Source of the DNA: Candidatus Methanophagales archaeon
GTDB lineage: Archaea; Halobacteriota; Syntropharchaeia; Alkanophagales; Methanospirareceae
DNA length: 12,485 bases
Direction of reading: 5' to 3'
NCBI GenBank assembly: GCA_023131215.1
Contig: JAGLZV010000023.1
Span: forward strand, 1 to 12,485
In this document: positions 1 through 6,718 of the stretch, one piece after another
How positions within the stretch are numbered: the first letter of the stretch is position 1
How the letters are laid out: each line of letters begins with the position of its first letter
Program-made: the position numbers and the translations under genes
The notes under the pieces: model-generated
Seen by the model: only the letters and a program-made list of their open reading frames with translations
Database searches by the model: none
Told to the model about the DNA's origin: nothing

Positions 1-743
1 CCTGCATACACGTGTAAAACATCCTCGCTAATGTCCAATTTTGCTATCTCGCGTAAATCAATACCATGCTTTTGTTCAAGATAGCCCTTCATTAGCTTTT
101 CATACGAATAACTGCCCATGCAAAACAGACCTATTCTCAACTTTATATGGGACGAGAAGTTATGCGCATTATGCGTACCCCGCCCTACAACGAACATCTT
201 TTCATATGATGACATCTGACATGGTGTTCCTACCAGACAGACACTTCCCAGGTCATACTTCAAAATAGCATCTGCTATACCGGTAAGCGTTGCCGCAGGT
301 GTATATTTACTACCTGCACCTCTTATCAACCCCGCTTTATCCATCGCCACTCGCACCTCGGGTTTCCATTCCCCTTTATCTGCAACTGTTATACAGCCTT
401 CTACTATCGCATCGTCGAGGGCATAAGCTAATAGCGAAGTAACCGCACCTCCATCCTGACAAGCCTTCCTTATCTCCTCGTCTGTACTGACAACTTCATA
501 CATCTCCTCAAGCCCTTCCCTCAACTCCGGTTTCTCTACCCTCGGGCATTGATAATAACAGTATCCACAATCCGGTGGACACTGCTGTCCTTTTCTTATC
601 ACCGGTCTTTCTTCAGAAAAATCTACGCTGAGATAGCCGTAATCGAGCAATCTACACGTAGCGACACAGCCACCACAAAGTGCACATTTCCCCTTTTCTA
701 TCACTTCTCTCTCCAAATCGCCAAAATCTCTTTTCTCTTCCAT
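1..743 (-). CDS. FrhB/FdhB-family F420 oxidoreductase beta subunit (partial, C-terminus outside window)
   Basis: Reverse-strand reading from ATG at 743 stays open for 247 codons to the window edge, so the C-terminal part is missing. The N-terminus has two cysteine clusters of 4Fe-4S type: C20, C23, C26, C30 (CALCGGCVATC) and C55, C59, C62, C66 (CPPDCGYCYYQC). Family hallmarks follow: KACQDGGAVTSLL near 94-106, GAGSKYTPAA near 142-151 and VGTPCQ near 171-176. Members of this family (FrhB, FpoF/FqoF, FdhB, Fsr N-terminal part) carry FAD and Fe-S clusters and pass electrons to or from coenzyme F420 in the cytoplasm. Without the C-terminus and partner genes I cannot say which complex it belongs to. 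AGGA lies about 8 bases before the ATG. It is divergent from the U32 genes, with 67 bases between the two starts. Confidence 0.88.
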   Translation of the reverse strand, partial: MEEKRDFGDLEREVIEKGKCALCGGCVATCRLLDYGYLSVDFSEERPVIRKGQQCPPDCGYCYYQCPRVEKPELREGLEEMYEVVSTDEEIRKACQDGGAVTSLLAYALDDAIVEGCITVADKGEWKPEVRVAMDKAGLIRGAGSKYTPAATLTGIADAILKYDLGSVCLVGTPCQMSSYEKMFVVGRGTHNAHNFSSHIKLRIGLFCMGSYSYEKLMKGYLEQKHGIDLREIAKLDISEDVLHVYA

Positions 744-810
744 TTTTTATTCCTAGCCCCCACTTCTTTATTTTTATTTAAATAATGGAAACATAGCTTA
801 TAACAAACTA
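744..810. promoter_or_regulatory. Divergent AT-rich promoter region between the FrhB-like and U32 genes
   Basis: The 67-base gap separates two outward-facing start codons. An AT-rich box ATTTAAATAA lies at 776-785. Its centre is about 30 bases before the ATG at 811, which fits an archaeal TATA box with a very short leader for the plus-strand genes. The same AT-rich run (about 767-785) read on the other strand could serve the FrhB-like gene with a leader of a dozen bases. No transcription start is visible from sequence alone. Confidence 0.45.
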
Positions 811-1815
811 ATGACGAGGTTAATGGTTCCACATCCGGGGCATTTCGATGCTTTGAAGGAGATAATAGAAGTCAAAGAAGCAGAGGACTTGAAAGAAGTA
901 GAAGAAGTTTTTATGGGTGGCTCTCCGGAAGTGATGGGGAGTGGGAGAGGGGTACTGCATGCGCCACTTATTGAAGAGATAAGGGAACAAACCGAATATG
1001 CACATCAGCACGGCATAAAAATGAATATTGCAATGAATTCCACGTGTACAGGCGGTCATCACCTGACCTTCGAGGGCTATAAGATGTTTGAGTGGTATTT
1101 TGGAGAACTGAACAAAGCGGGTGTTGACGGTGTTATAGTGGCAGAGCCATATCTCGTAGAGCTTCTGCGAGATTTCCCGATGAAGACCATTGTATCCGTT
1201 TTATCTTACGTTGATGCACCACAACGTGCCAAATTCTTTGAAGACCTCGGTGCTGACGTGATAACCGTGGACACGAACATAAACCGGCATTTTGAGCTAT
1301 TAAGAGGGATAGTAAAGGCTGTTAACTGTGACGTGAGGCTGATAGTGAACGAAGGCTGTCTTTACAGGTGCCCTTTCAGGTATTTTCATTACAACCTCGC
1401 ATCGCATCTCAGCAGTTTAAACCAACCTCGTTCCCCTCTATTCGCTCCGGACTTCTACTTTGATAAATGCATAAACATCCGCCTGAGAAACCCCACACAG
1501 ATAATAAAGTCGGCATGGATAAGACCAGAGGACATAAAAGAATACGAAGCGATAGGGATAAAATGCTTCAAACTTTCCGGAAGGACGAAAGCAGTGAACT
1601 GGATAATAGAGTGTATGAGGTCGTATTCTCACAGGTCGTTCAAAGGGAACTTGCTCGAAATCTTAGATTGCCCTCAAATGCTCAGGTATATGTTTTACAT
1701 AGAGAATGAAAAGCTTGAGGGGAGTATAGAACAATGGAAGAGCTGCAAAAAAGTCTGTAATGAATGTGGATATTGTGATGCACTCACAAAGGAGGTATTA
1801 ACCTATCTCAAATGA
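811..1815 (+). CDS. U32-family protein, copy 1, with C-terminal four-cysteine motif
   Basis: A 334-residue protein of the U32 ('peptidase U32') family: a TIM-barrel-like protein with the conserved region IVNEGCLYRCPFRYFH at about 178-193. Cysteines C183, C187 and C220 sit where characterised U32 members (UbiU/UbiV, TrhP, RlhA) hold Fe-S ligands; C252 may be a fourth. The C-terminus adds C312, C316, C319, C322 (CKKVCNECGYC), which could bind a second cluster or zinc. Characterised U32 proteins mostly perform O2-independent hydroxylation of quinones or RNA, so protease activity should not be assumed. The start is supported by alignment with the downstream paralog (VPHPGHF near both N-termini). 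The stop overlaps the next ATG by 4 bases, so the two are almost certainly co-transcribed. The substrate is unknown; location upstream of the MCR activation genes suggests a maturation role, by inference. Confidence 0.85.
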   Translation: MTRLMVPHPGHFDALKEIIEVKEAEDLKEVEEVFMGGSPEVMGSGRGVLHAPLIEEIREQTEYAHQHGIKMNIAMNSTCTGGHHLTFEGYKMFEWYFGELNKAGVDGVIVAEPYLVELLRDFPMKTIVSVLSYVDAPQRAKFFEDLGADVITVDTNINRHFELLRGIVKAVNCDVRLIVNEGCLYRCPFRYFHYNLASHLSSLNQPRSPLFAPDFYFDKCINIRLRNPTQIIKSAWIRPEDIKEYEAIGIKCFKLSGRTKAVNWIIECMRSYSHRSFKGNLLEILDCPQMLRYMFYIENEKLEGSIEQWKSCKKVCNECGYCDALTKEVLTYLK

Positions 1816-2834
1816 GAGTAATAGTTCCGCATCCAGGGCATTTCTCCGCGCTGAAGGAGATAATAGGGTGTAAAGAAGCAGAGAGCTTGAAAGAAGTGGA
1901 TGAGGTTTACATGGCAGGCTCTCCAGAGGTGGTGGGAAGTGGAAGAGCGACGCTGTATACACCGCTTATTGAGGATATAAAAAAGCAAACAGCTTATGCG
2001 CACCAGCACAGCGTAAAGATGAACATCGTGATGAATCCATCTTGCTTTGGGGGTTATCATCTGACGTTTGAGGGGTATAAGATGTTTGAGTGGTATTTCG
2101 GGGAACTGAACAAGGCGGATGTTGACGGTGTTACCGTGGCAGAACCGTATCTCGTCGAGCTTTTGAAGGATTTCCCGATGGAAACGGTTATCTCGTGCGT
2201 GGCACATGTGGATTCGCCACAACGTGCTGAATTTTTTGAGGACTTGGGCGCCGACACAATCACCGTGGACACAAACATAAACAGAAACTTTGAGGTCTTA
2301 GAAGCGATAATGAGAGCGGTTAACTGCGACATCAGGGTAATTGTGAACGAAGCCTGTCTTTTTAAGTGCCCATTTCGATATTCCCATTTCAATCTCTTCT
2401 CGCACATAACCACCCCTCGCTCTTCTTTCCGGGATGCACGAACTCAACCTCTGAATACCTTTGGCGACTACTATTTTGACAAGTGCATATCTATTCGTGT
2501 GAGAGACCCATCGCAGATCATAAGGTCGCCGTGGATAAGACCTGAGGACATGACAGAATACGAGGCGATAGGGATAGAAGATTTCAAGATTTCGGGTAGA
2601 GCAAATGCGGTGAACTGGATAATAAATTGCATGGTAGCATATTCTCGTAGGGCATTCAAAGGAAACCTGCTTGAACTCCTTGATTGTCCTTCAGAACTCC
2701 GATATACCTTTCACGTGGATAATGAACTCCTGGAAGGGAGCATAAAACAATGGAAGGGGTGCAAAAAGATATGCGATGAATGCCGGTATTGCGATGAACT
2801 AACGAGTAAGGTTTTGAGAGTGATAAAAAAGTGA
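1812..2834 (+). CDS. U32-family protein, copy 2 (tandem paralog)
   Basis: A 340-residue U32-family protein, about two-thirds identical by eye to the gene before it; the two are tandem paralogs. It keeps the core cysteines C182, C186 (ACLFKCPFRYSH) and C225, and the C-terminal set C317, C321, C324, C327 (CKKICDECRYC). The position matching C252 of copy 1 is an aspartate here (IEDFK versus IKCFK), so the core metal site may differ. There is a short insertion around 201-218 relative to copy 1. ATG overlaps the upstream TGA in an ATGA arrangement, and AGGAGGT at 1790-1796 could recruit ribosomes. The next gene's GTG overlaps this gene's TGA. The pair may form a heterodimer, as UbiU and UbiV do, which would explain the retained tandem copies; that is inference. 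Confidence 0.85.
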   Translation: MRVIVPHPGHFSALKEIIGCKEAESLKEVDEVYMAGSPEVVGSGRATLYTPLIEDIKKQTAYAHQHSVKMNIVMNPSCFGGYHLTFEGYKMFEWYFGELNKADVDGVTVAEPYLVELLKDFPMETVISCVAHVDSPQRAEFFEDLGADTITVDTNINRNFEVLEAIMRAVNCDIRVIVNEACLFKCPFRYSHFNLFSHITTPRSSFRDARTQPLNTFGDYYFDKCISIRVRDPSQIIRSPWIRPEDMTEYEAIGIEDFKISGRANAVNWIINCMVAYSRRAFKGNLLELLDCPSELRYTFHVDNELLEGSIKQWKGCKKICDECRYCDELTSKVLRVIKK

Positions 2835-3208
2835 AAGAAGAAATAGGTGAAGGTAGGAGAAAGCTGGAAGAGGAACTGAGAAATTTAGTAGGAAACATAT
2901 TCGTGCCGGAAGCGAAAGTATTCGGGATGGTATGTGGCTGTGTCGGCTTCGCAGCGGACCTGAGAGGACTGCAGAGCGATGATGTGGCTGTGTTCAGGGA
3001 GAAGATAGGTGCGATACTGGAAGAAATAAGTAAATCCGTTGGTGTAGAGCCGGAGTTTGTGTATGCGAGAAAGCTACCAGGGAGCGAAGAAGTGGTTACG
3101 CTTACTGCAAGGGAACTGTGTGAGCGGTGCAAGAGAGAATTTGCAGGGTCTAAAGCGTCTCCGAGACCTGATATAGTGGTGCTAAAGAAGAGGAAACAAA
3201 AAATATAG
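2831..3208 (+). CDS. Unrecognised 125-aa cysteine-containing protein in the U32 operon
   Basis: GTG start overlapping the TGA of the second U32 gene (GTGA), so translation is probably coupled. I do not recognise the family. The protein begins with a charged helical segment (about 1-20), has a CGC pair at C35 and C37 inside a glycine-rich hydrophobic patch (VFGMVCGCVGFAADL), a second helical region around 50-70, and a CxxC at C97 and C100 near the C-terminus, then a basic tail. The four cysteines could bind a metal or form a redox pair. No signal peptide or clear membrane helix is seen. Its tight coupling to two Fe-S U32 proteins suggests it acts with them, by inference. It might be a lineage-specific relative of one of the small methanogenesis marker proteins, but I cannot assign it. 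Confidence 0.72.
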   Translation: MKEEIGEGRRKLEEELRNLVGNIFVPEAKVFGMVCGCVGFAADLRGLQSDDVAVFREKIGAILEEISKSVGVEPEFVYARKLPGSEEVVTLTARELCERCKREFAGSKASPRPDIVVLKKRKQKI

Positions 3209-3342
3209 AAAAGTTTTTAAACGAAGAAAAAATGTTTAAGTATTCATGCAAAAGTTTCATTTTTATATACTTGAAATGCTTAATCATATTATATGTCGGT
3301 GTCAAAAATAGTAAAAAACGAAGGATGAGAAGGTAGAGAGAA
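3209..3342 (+). promoter_or_regulatory. Promoter region of the first component A2 gene
   Basis: A 134-base AT-rich gap. It holds a 21-base element at 3249-3269 beginning CAAAAGTTT and ending in a TTTTTATATA box. This element recurs upstream of the second A2 gene at 4952-4972 with two C/T differences. The element is flanked by an imperfect inverted repeat, TTAAGTATT (3236-3244) and AATGCTTAA (3275-3283). A second BRE/TATA-like string (AAAAGTTTTTAAA) lies just after the upstream stop, near 3209-3222. If 3262-3269 is the TATA box, transcription would begin around 3291 and leave a leader of about 50 bases. AAGGT lies about a dozen bases before the ATG at 3343. Confidence 0.5.
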
Positions 3343-4944
3343 ATGAGTGAAGAGGCTGAGACGTTCATAAAAATTCGAGACGTGAACAAGAAGTTCGAAG
3401 ACAAAACAGTGTTGAAGAACGTGAATCTGGATATAAAAGAGATGGAACCGTTAGGACTGCTCGGAAAGAGTGGTGCGGGGAAATCGGTTTTACTTCGTAT
3501 GCTCCGAGGCACTGACGAATATGCACCTGATAGTGGGGAGATAATTTTCAGGCTGGCGTTTTGTCCCTCATGTTCGTGGTTAGAGGGACCGAGCAAGGTT
3601 GGTGAGCCATGTAGTAAGTGTGGGACAGAATTCGAGTTCAGGGAAGTGAATTTCTGGCAGGATAAAAAAATGAAGAGGTTACTAAAAAGTGCGATTGCTA
3701 TCATGCTACAGCGCAGTTTCGCTTTATACAGCGATGACTCAGTTATATGGAATGTATTAGAGGCATTGGAGCGGGCAAAATATCCAAAGAGCAAGAGGAT
3801 GAAGAAGGTATATGAGATTCTGGAATCGGTGAAAATGCTGCATCGTGTAAACATGCCGGATACAAGAGACCTCAGTGGAGGCGAGAAACAGAGAATGGTG
3901 CTTGCAAGGCAGTTAGCGTTGGCGCCAATTCTGCTTTTAGCCGATGAGCCCACGGGAACGTTAGACCACGAGACGGCAAAGGTTGTGCACCGCGCGCTGG
4001 TAGATAGCACGAGGGGAGGAACGACCTTCCTCGTCACTTCTCATTGGCCGTACGTGATTAGAGAGTTGACAGAGGAAACGGTATGGTTTGATAAGGGTGA
4101 AATAGTTGAATATGGCGAGACGGAGAAGGTGGTGACAGATTTTGAGAAGGAAGTAGGAGAAATAGAGCGAGAGGAATATAAAAAGTTCGGCGACCCGAAG
4201 ATAAGAATAGAAGGTCTGAAGAAGTATTACCTCTCTGCATCGAGAGGTGTTGTAAAGGCGGTGGATGACGTTTCGCTAACAATAAATGAGAATGAGATAT
4301 TCGGAATTGTAGGAGCGAGTGGAGCAGGGAAAACGAGTTTGATGAAGATTGTAAGTCATTTAGAGCCGGGAACAGGCGGTTCGGCGTGGGTGAGAGTAGG
4401 GGATAGCTGGTACGAGTCATCAAAGAAGGATGCTGGGACCTTCATAGATCATGGGGTAATTTCAGGTGGCACGACCGAATGGAAAGCCCATTTTGTAGGT
4501 GTGCTACATCAGGAATATACGTTGATTCCGAAAATCACGACGTGGGAGAACCTCACGCATGGTATAGGTCTGGATATGCCAGAGGACCTTGCAAAGATGA
4601 AGGTAAAGTTCGTGCTCGAAGGGGTGGGATTCTCAGATGAAGAAATGGAGGAGATACTGCCAAAAACGCATCAGGAACTGAGTGTAGGAGAAAAGCAGCG
4701 GATACTTATTGCACAATTGTTGATGAAAGAGCCTAATATTGCGGTGCTCGATGAACCAACGGGAACAATGGACCCGGTAACAAAGAAATACGTTGGAGAG
4801 ACGATAATAAAGGCGAGAGAGAATTTGGGCATAACCTTCGTGATTGTCACGCATGACCTTGATTTTGCTCAGAAGGTATGTGATAGAATAGCGAAGATGG
4901 AAAATGGGAAAGTAACGGAGATAGAGGATTTGAGGACAGGTTAA
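3343..4944 (+). CDS. atwA: Methyl-coenzyme M reductase activation component A2, copy 1
   Basis: A 533-residue soluble protein with two ABC-type nucleotide-binding domains and no membrane segments. First domain: Walker A GKSGAGKS at 41-48, Q-loop Q123, signature LSGGEKQ 177-183, Walker B LLLADEP 197-203, switch H234. Second domain: Walker A GASGAGKT 324-331, Q390, signature LSVGEKQ 446-452, Walker B IAVLDEP 466-472, H504. Between Walker A and the Q-loop of the first domain sits a zinc-ribbon-like insert with C74, C77, C90 and C93, typical of the A2 family. A2 is the ATP-binding factor needed for reductive activation of the Ni(II) cofactor F430 in methyl-coenzyme M reductase to Ni(I). All ATPase motifs are intact. 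A close paralog follows immediately and mcrC lies after that, which supports the MCR-activation assignment over an ABC transporter. Confidence 0.93.
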   Translation: MSEEAETFIKIRDVNKKFEDKTVLKNVNLDIKEMEPLGLLGKSGAGKSVLLRMLRGTDEYAPDSGEIIFRLAFCPSCSWLEGPSKVGEPCSKCGTEFEFREVNFWQDKKMKRLLKSAIAIMLQRSFALYSDDSVIWNVLEALERAKYPKSKRMKKVYEILESVKMLHRVNMPDTRDLSGGEKQRMVLARQLALAPILLLADEPTGTLDHETAKVVHRALVDSTRGGTTFLVTSHWPYVIRELTEETVWFDKGEIVEYGETEKVVTDFEKEVGEIEREEYKKFGDPKIRIEGLKKYYLSASRGVVKAVDDVSLTINENEIFGIVGASGAGKTSLMKIVSHLEPGTGGSAWVRVGDSWYESSKKDAGTFIDHGVISGGTTEWKAHFVGVLHQEYTLIPKITTWENLTHGIGLDMPEDLAKMKVKFVLEGVGFSDEEMEEILPKTHQELSVGEKQRILIAQLLMKEPNIAVLDEPTGTMDPVTKKYVGETIIKARENLGITFVIVTHDLDFAQKVCDRIAKMENGKVTEIEDLRTG

Positions 4945-5005
4945 CTTAATACAAAAGTTTTATTTTCATATAAAATAAATTTTTAATACAAAGAGAGTGT
5001 GGAAA
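4945..5005 (+). promoter_or_regulatory. Promoter region of the second component A2 gene
   Basis: This 61-base gap has its own promoter-like sequence, so the two A2 genes need not be one transcript. The 21-base element at 4952-4972 matches 3249-3269 upstream of copy 1 at 19 of 21 positions, both differences being C/T. The TATA-like ATATAAAA (about 4968-4975) is about 34 bases before the ATG at 5006, implying a short leader. A 10-base direct repeat TTAATACAAA occurs at 4946-4955 and 4983-4992, flanking the element. Confidence 0.5.
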
Positions 5006-6604
5006 ATGAGTGAAGAGGAGCTGTTCGTAAAAGTACGTGATATATGCAAGGAATTCGACGGCAAGGAAGTCCTGAAGAACGTGAGCGTGGATATAAAGGA
5101 AGGCGAGCAGTTGGGGCTGCTCGGAAAGAGTGGAGCAGGGAAATCAGTTTTGCTTCACATGCTGCGGGGCAGCGAGGAATACGCACCCACCTCAGGTGAG
5201 ATAATTTTCAGGGTGGCGATGTGTCCTTCATGCGGTTGGGTAGGGTCGCCAAGTAAAGCAGGAGAGTCGTGCAGTAAGTGCGGAGTTGAACTGGAATTGA
5301 AGGAAGTGAATTACTGGAAGGAGAAAGAAGCGAGGAAGAAAGTGAAAAAGGCAGTTGCCATCATGTTACAGCGCACTTTTGGTCTATACGGTGATGACAC
5401 AGTCATGTATAACGTATTACAAGCGCTGGAGAGCAGGAAGTATCCAGCAGCGAAAAGATTTAGAAGAGCTTATGAGCTGTTGAAAGCCGTGAAGATGATT
5501 CACCGCATAACCTTTCCCGCAAGTGACCTCAGTGGAGGCGAGAAACAAAGAGTAGTGCTTGCGAGGCAATTAGCACTGGACCCTATGTTACTTTTAGCGG
5601 ATGAGCCCACGGGGACGTTGGACTTTGAGACTGCGAAACTCGTTCATAAAGCGCTAATAGATACCACAAAGGCTGGGACGACAATGGTGGTCACTTCTCA
5701 CTGGCCTTATGTCATTGAAGAACTAACAGATAAGGTATTATGGCTTGACCACGGAGAAGTTGTCGAATACGGCGATTCGAAGGAAGTGGTAGAAGAGTTT
5801 AAGAAGCAGGTAGGTGAAATAGAGCGAGAGGAATATGTGAAGCTTGGAGAGCCGAAGATAAAAATAGACCATTGTAAGAAGTATTATTACTCTATATGGA
5901 GAGGGATGGTAAAGGCGATAGATGACGTTTCGCTTACAATCTATGAGAACGAGATATTTGGACTATTAGGAAAGAGTGGAGCGGGGAAAACGAGTTTAGC
6001 GAGGATTATAACTCAAATAGACGCACTGACAGGTGGTTCAGTTAAGATAAGGGCTGGGGAGAAGTGGATAGAAGTAGGAAGAGTGGCAGAAACAGGCGTG
6101 TGGATTGCATGGGGAGCGCTTACGCCGGGTGTAGGCGAACAAGCGGCGACGCACGTATCTATGTTACACCAGGAGTATTCATTATATCCGGAGAAGACGG
6201 TATTAGAGAATCTAACAAGCTGCATAGGCTTGAAGGTACCGGAGGAGCTTGCGAGGATGAAAGTAATCTTTATCCTGCAGGGGATAGGATTTACTGAAGA
6301 CGAAGCAGTGGAGATACTCCCGAAGGACCATACACAACTGAGTGCTGGGGAAAGGCAGCGGATAGTTCTTGCGCAAGTGTTGATGAAGGAGCCTGCAATC
6401 GCGATACTTGATGAGCCAACAGGAACAATGGACCCGATAACAAAGAAATTCGTTGCTGAGTCTATAAGGGCGGCGCGCGAGAATTTGGGGATAACTTTCC
6501 TGGTTGTTTCTCATGACCTTGATTTTGTTGATATGGTTTGCGATAGAGTAGCGCACATGAAAGATGGAAAAATAACGAAAATAGAGGAATTGAGAGCAGC
6601 TTAA
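5006..6604 (+). CDS. atwA: Methyl-coenzyme M reductase activation component A2, copy 2
   Basis: A 532-residue A2 paralog of the preceding gene. I take ATG at 5006 as the start because MSEEE then aligns with MSEEA of copy 1; an in-frame GTG at 4997 is the alternative. First domain: Walker A GKSGAGKS 40-47, zinc-type cysteines C73, C76, C89, C92, Q122, LSGGEKQ 175-181, LLLADEP 195-201, H232. Second domain: GKSGAGKT 322-329, Q389, LSAGERQ 445-451, IAILDEP 465-471, H503. All catalytic motifs are intact. The two copies are strongly alike except between Walker A and the Q-loop of the second domain (about 345-385), where they diverge sharply. That region may set partner choice. The role is the same: ATP-dependent activation of MCR in the cytoplasm. 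Whether the copies act together, or on different MCR/ACR forms, cannot be told from here. Confidence 0.92.
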   Translation: MSEEELFVKVRDICKEFDGKEVLKNVSVDIKEGEQLGLLGKSGAGKSVLLHMLRGSEEYAPTSGEIIFRVAMCPSCGWVGSPSKAGESCSKCGVELELKEVNYWKEKEARKKVKKAVAIMLQRTFGLYGDDTVMYNVLQALESRKYPAAKRFRRAYELLKAVKMIHRITFPASDLSGGEKQRVVLARQLALDPMLLLADEPTGTLDFETAKLVHKALIDTTKAGTTMVVTSHWPYVIEELTDKVLWLDHGEVVEYGDSKEVVEEFKKQVGEIEREEYVKLGEPKIKIDHCKKYYYSIWRGMVKAIDDVSLTIYENEIFGLLGKSGAGKTSLARIITQIDALTGGSVKIRAGEKWIEVGRVAETGVWIAWGALTPGVGEQAATHVSMLHQEYSLYPEKTVLENLTSCIGLKVPEELARMKVIFILQGIGFTEDEAVEILPKDHTQLSAGERQRIVLAQVLMKEPAIAILDEPTGTMDPITKKFVAESIRAARENLGITFLVVSHDLDFVDMVCDRVAHMKDGKITKIEELRAA

Positions 6605-6614
6605 ATAGAGTACT

Positions 6615-6707
6615 TATTTACCGCTGAGCCCGCAGAGAACACAGAGAGTCAGAAAAATCATTTATCTCATCTACAGCGCTCTTCGTAATCTCTGCGGTAG
6701 ACAAATA
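6615..6707. repeat. Short palindromic intergenic repeat (CCGCAGAGA-type)
   Basis: The 114-base gap between A2 copy 2 and mcrC holds an element with related inverted ends. The left end reads TATTTACCGCTGAG at 6615-6628. The right end reads CTCTGCGGTAGACAAATA at 6690-6707; its reverse complement carries TATTT and ACCGCAGAG. An exact 9-base inverted pair is CCGCAGAGA (6630-6638) and TCTCTGCGG (6689-6697). This resembles the dispersed 'CCGCAGAGA...CACAGAG' palindromic repeats that I recall from many environmental genomes. No coding capacity is present, so it could be a non-autonomous repeat, or a hairpin in the transcript that influences mcrC expression. Confidence 0.55.
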
Positions 6708-6718
6708 CAAAAAAGAAG

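Noticed and set aside
1803..2222. 139-codon minus-strand frame opposite the second U32 gene
   Set aside because: A similar antisense frame exists opposite copy 1 because the paralogs share codon patterns; it mirrors the U32 coding sequence and has no motif or start signal.
811..2834. Calling the U32 proteins proteases/collagenases
   Set aside because: The family name is historical; the visible Fe-S-type cysteines match hydroxylase-type U32 members and no protease catalytic set is evident.
3150..4037. Long 295-codon open frame on the minus strand opposite A2 copy 1
   Set aside because: It is antisense to a gene with intact ABC motifs; its Ser/Leu/Phe-rich composition is that of a reverse-frame shadow, and it has no recognisable domain.
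3343..6604. Reading the two double-ATPase genes as ABC transporter subunits
   Set aside because: There are no membrane domains or transporter neighbours, and the zinc-type insert in the first domain, the tandem domain order and adjacent mcrC are those of component A2.
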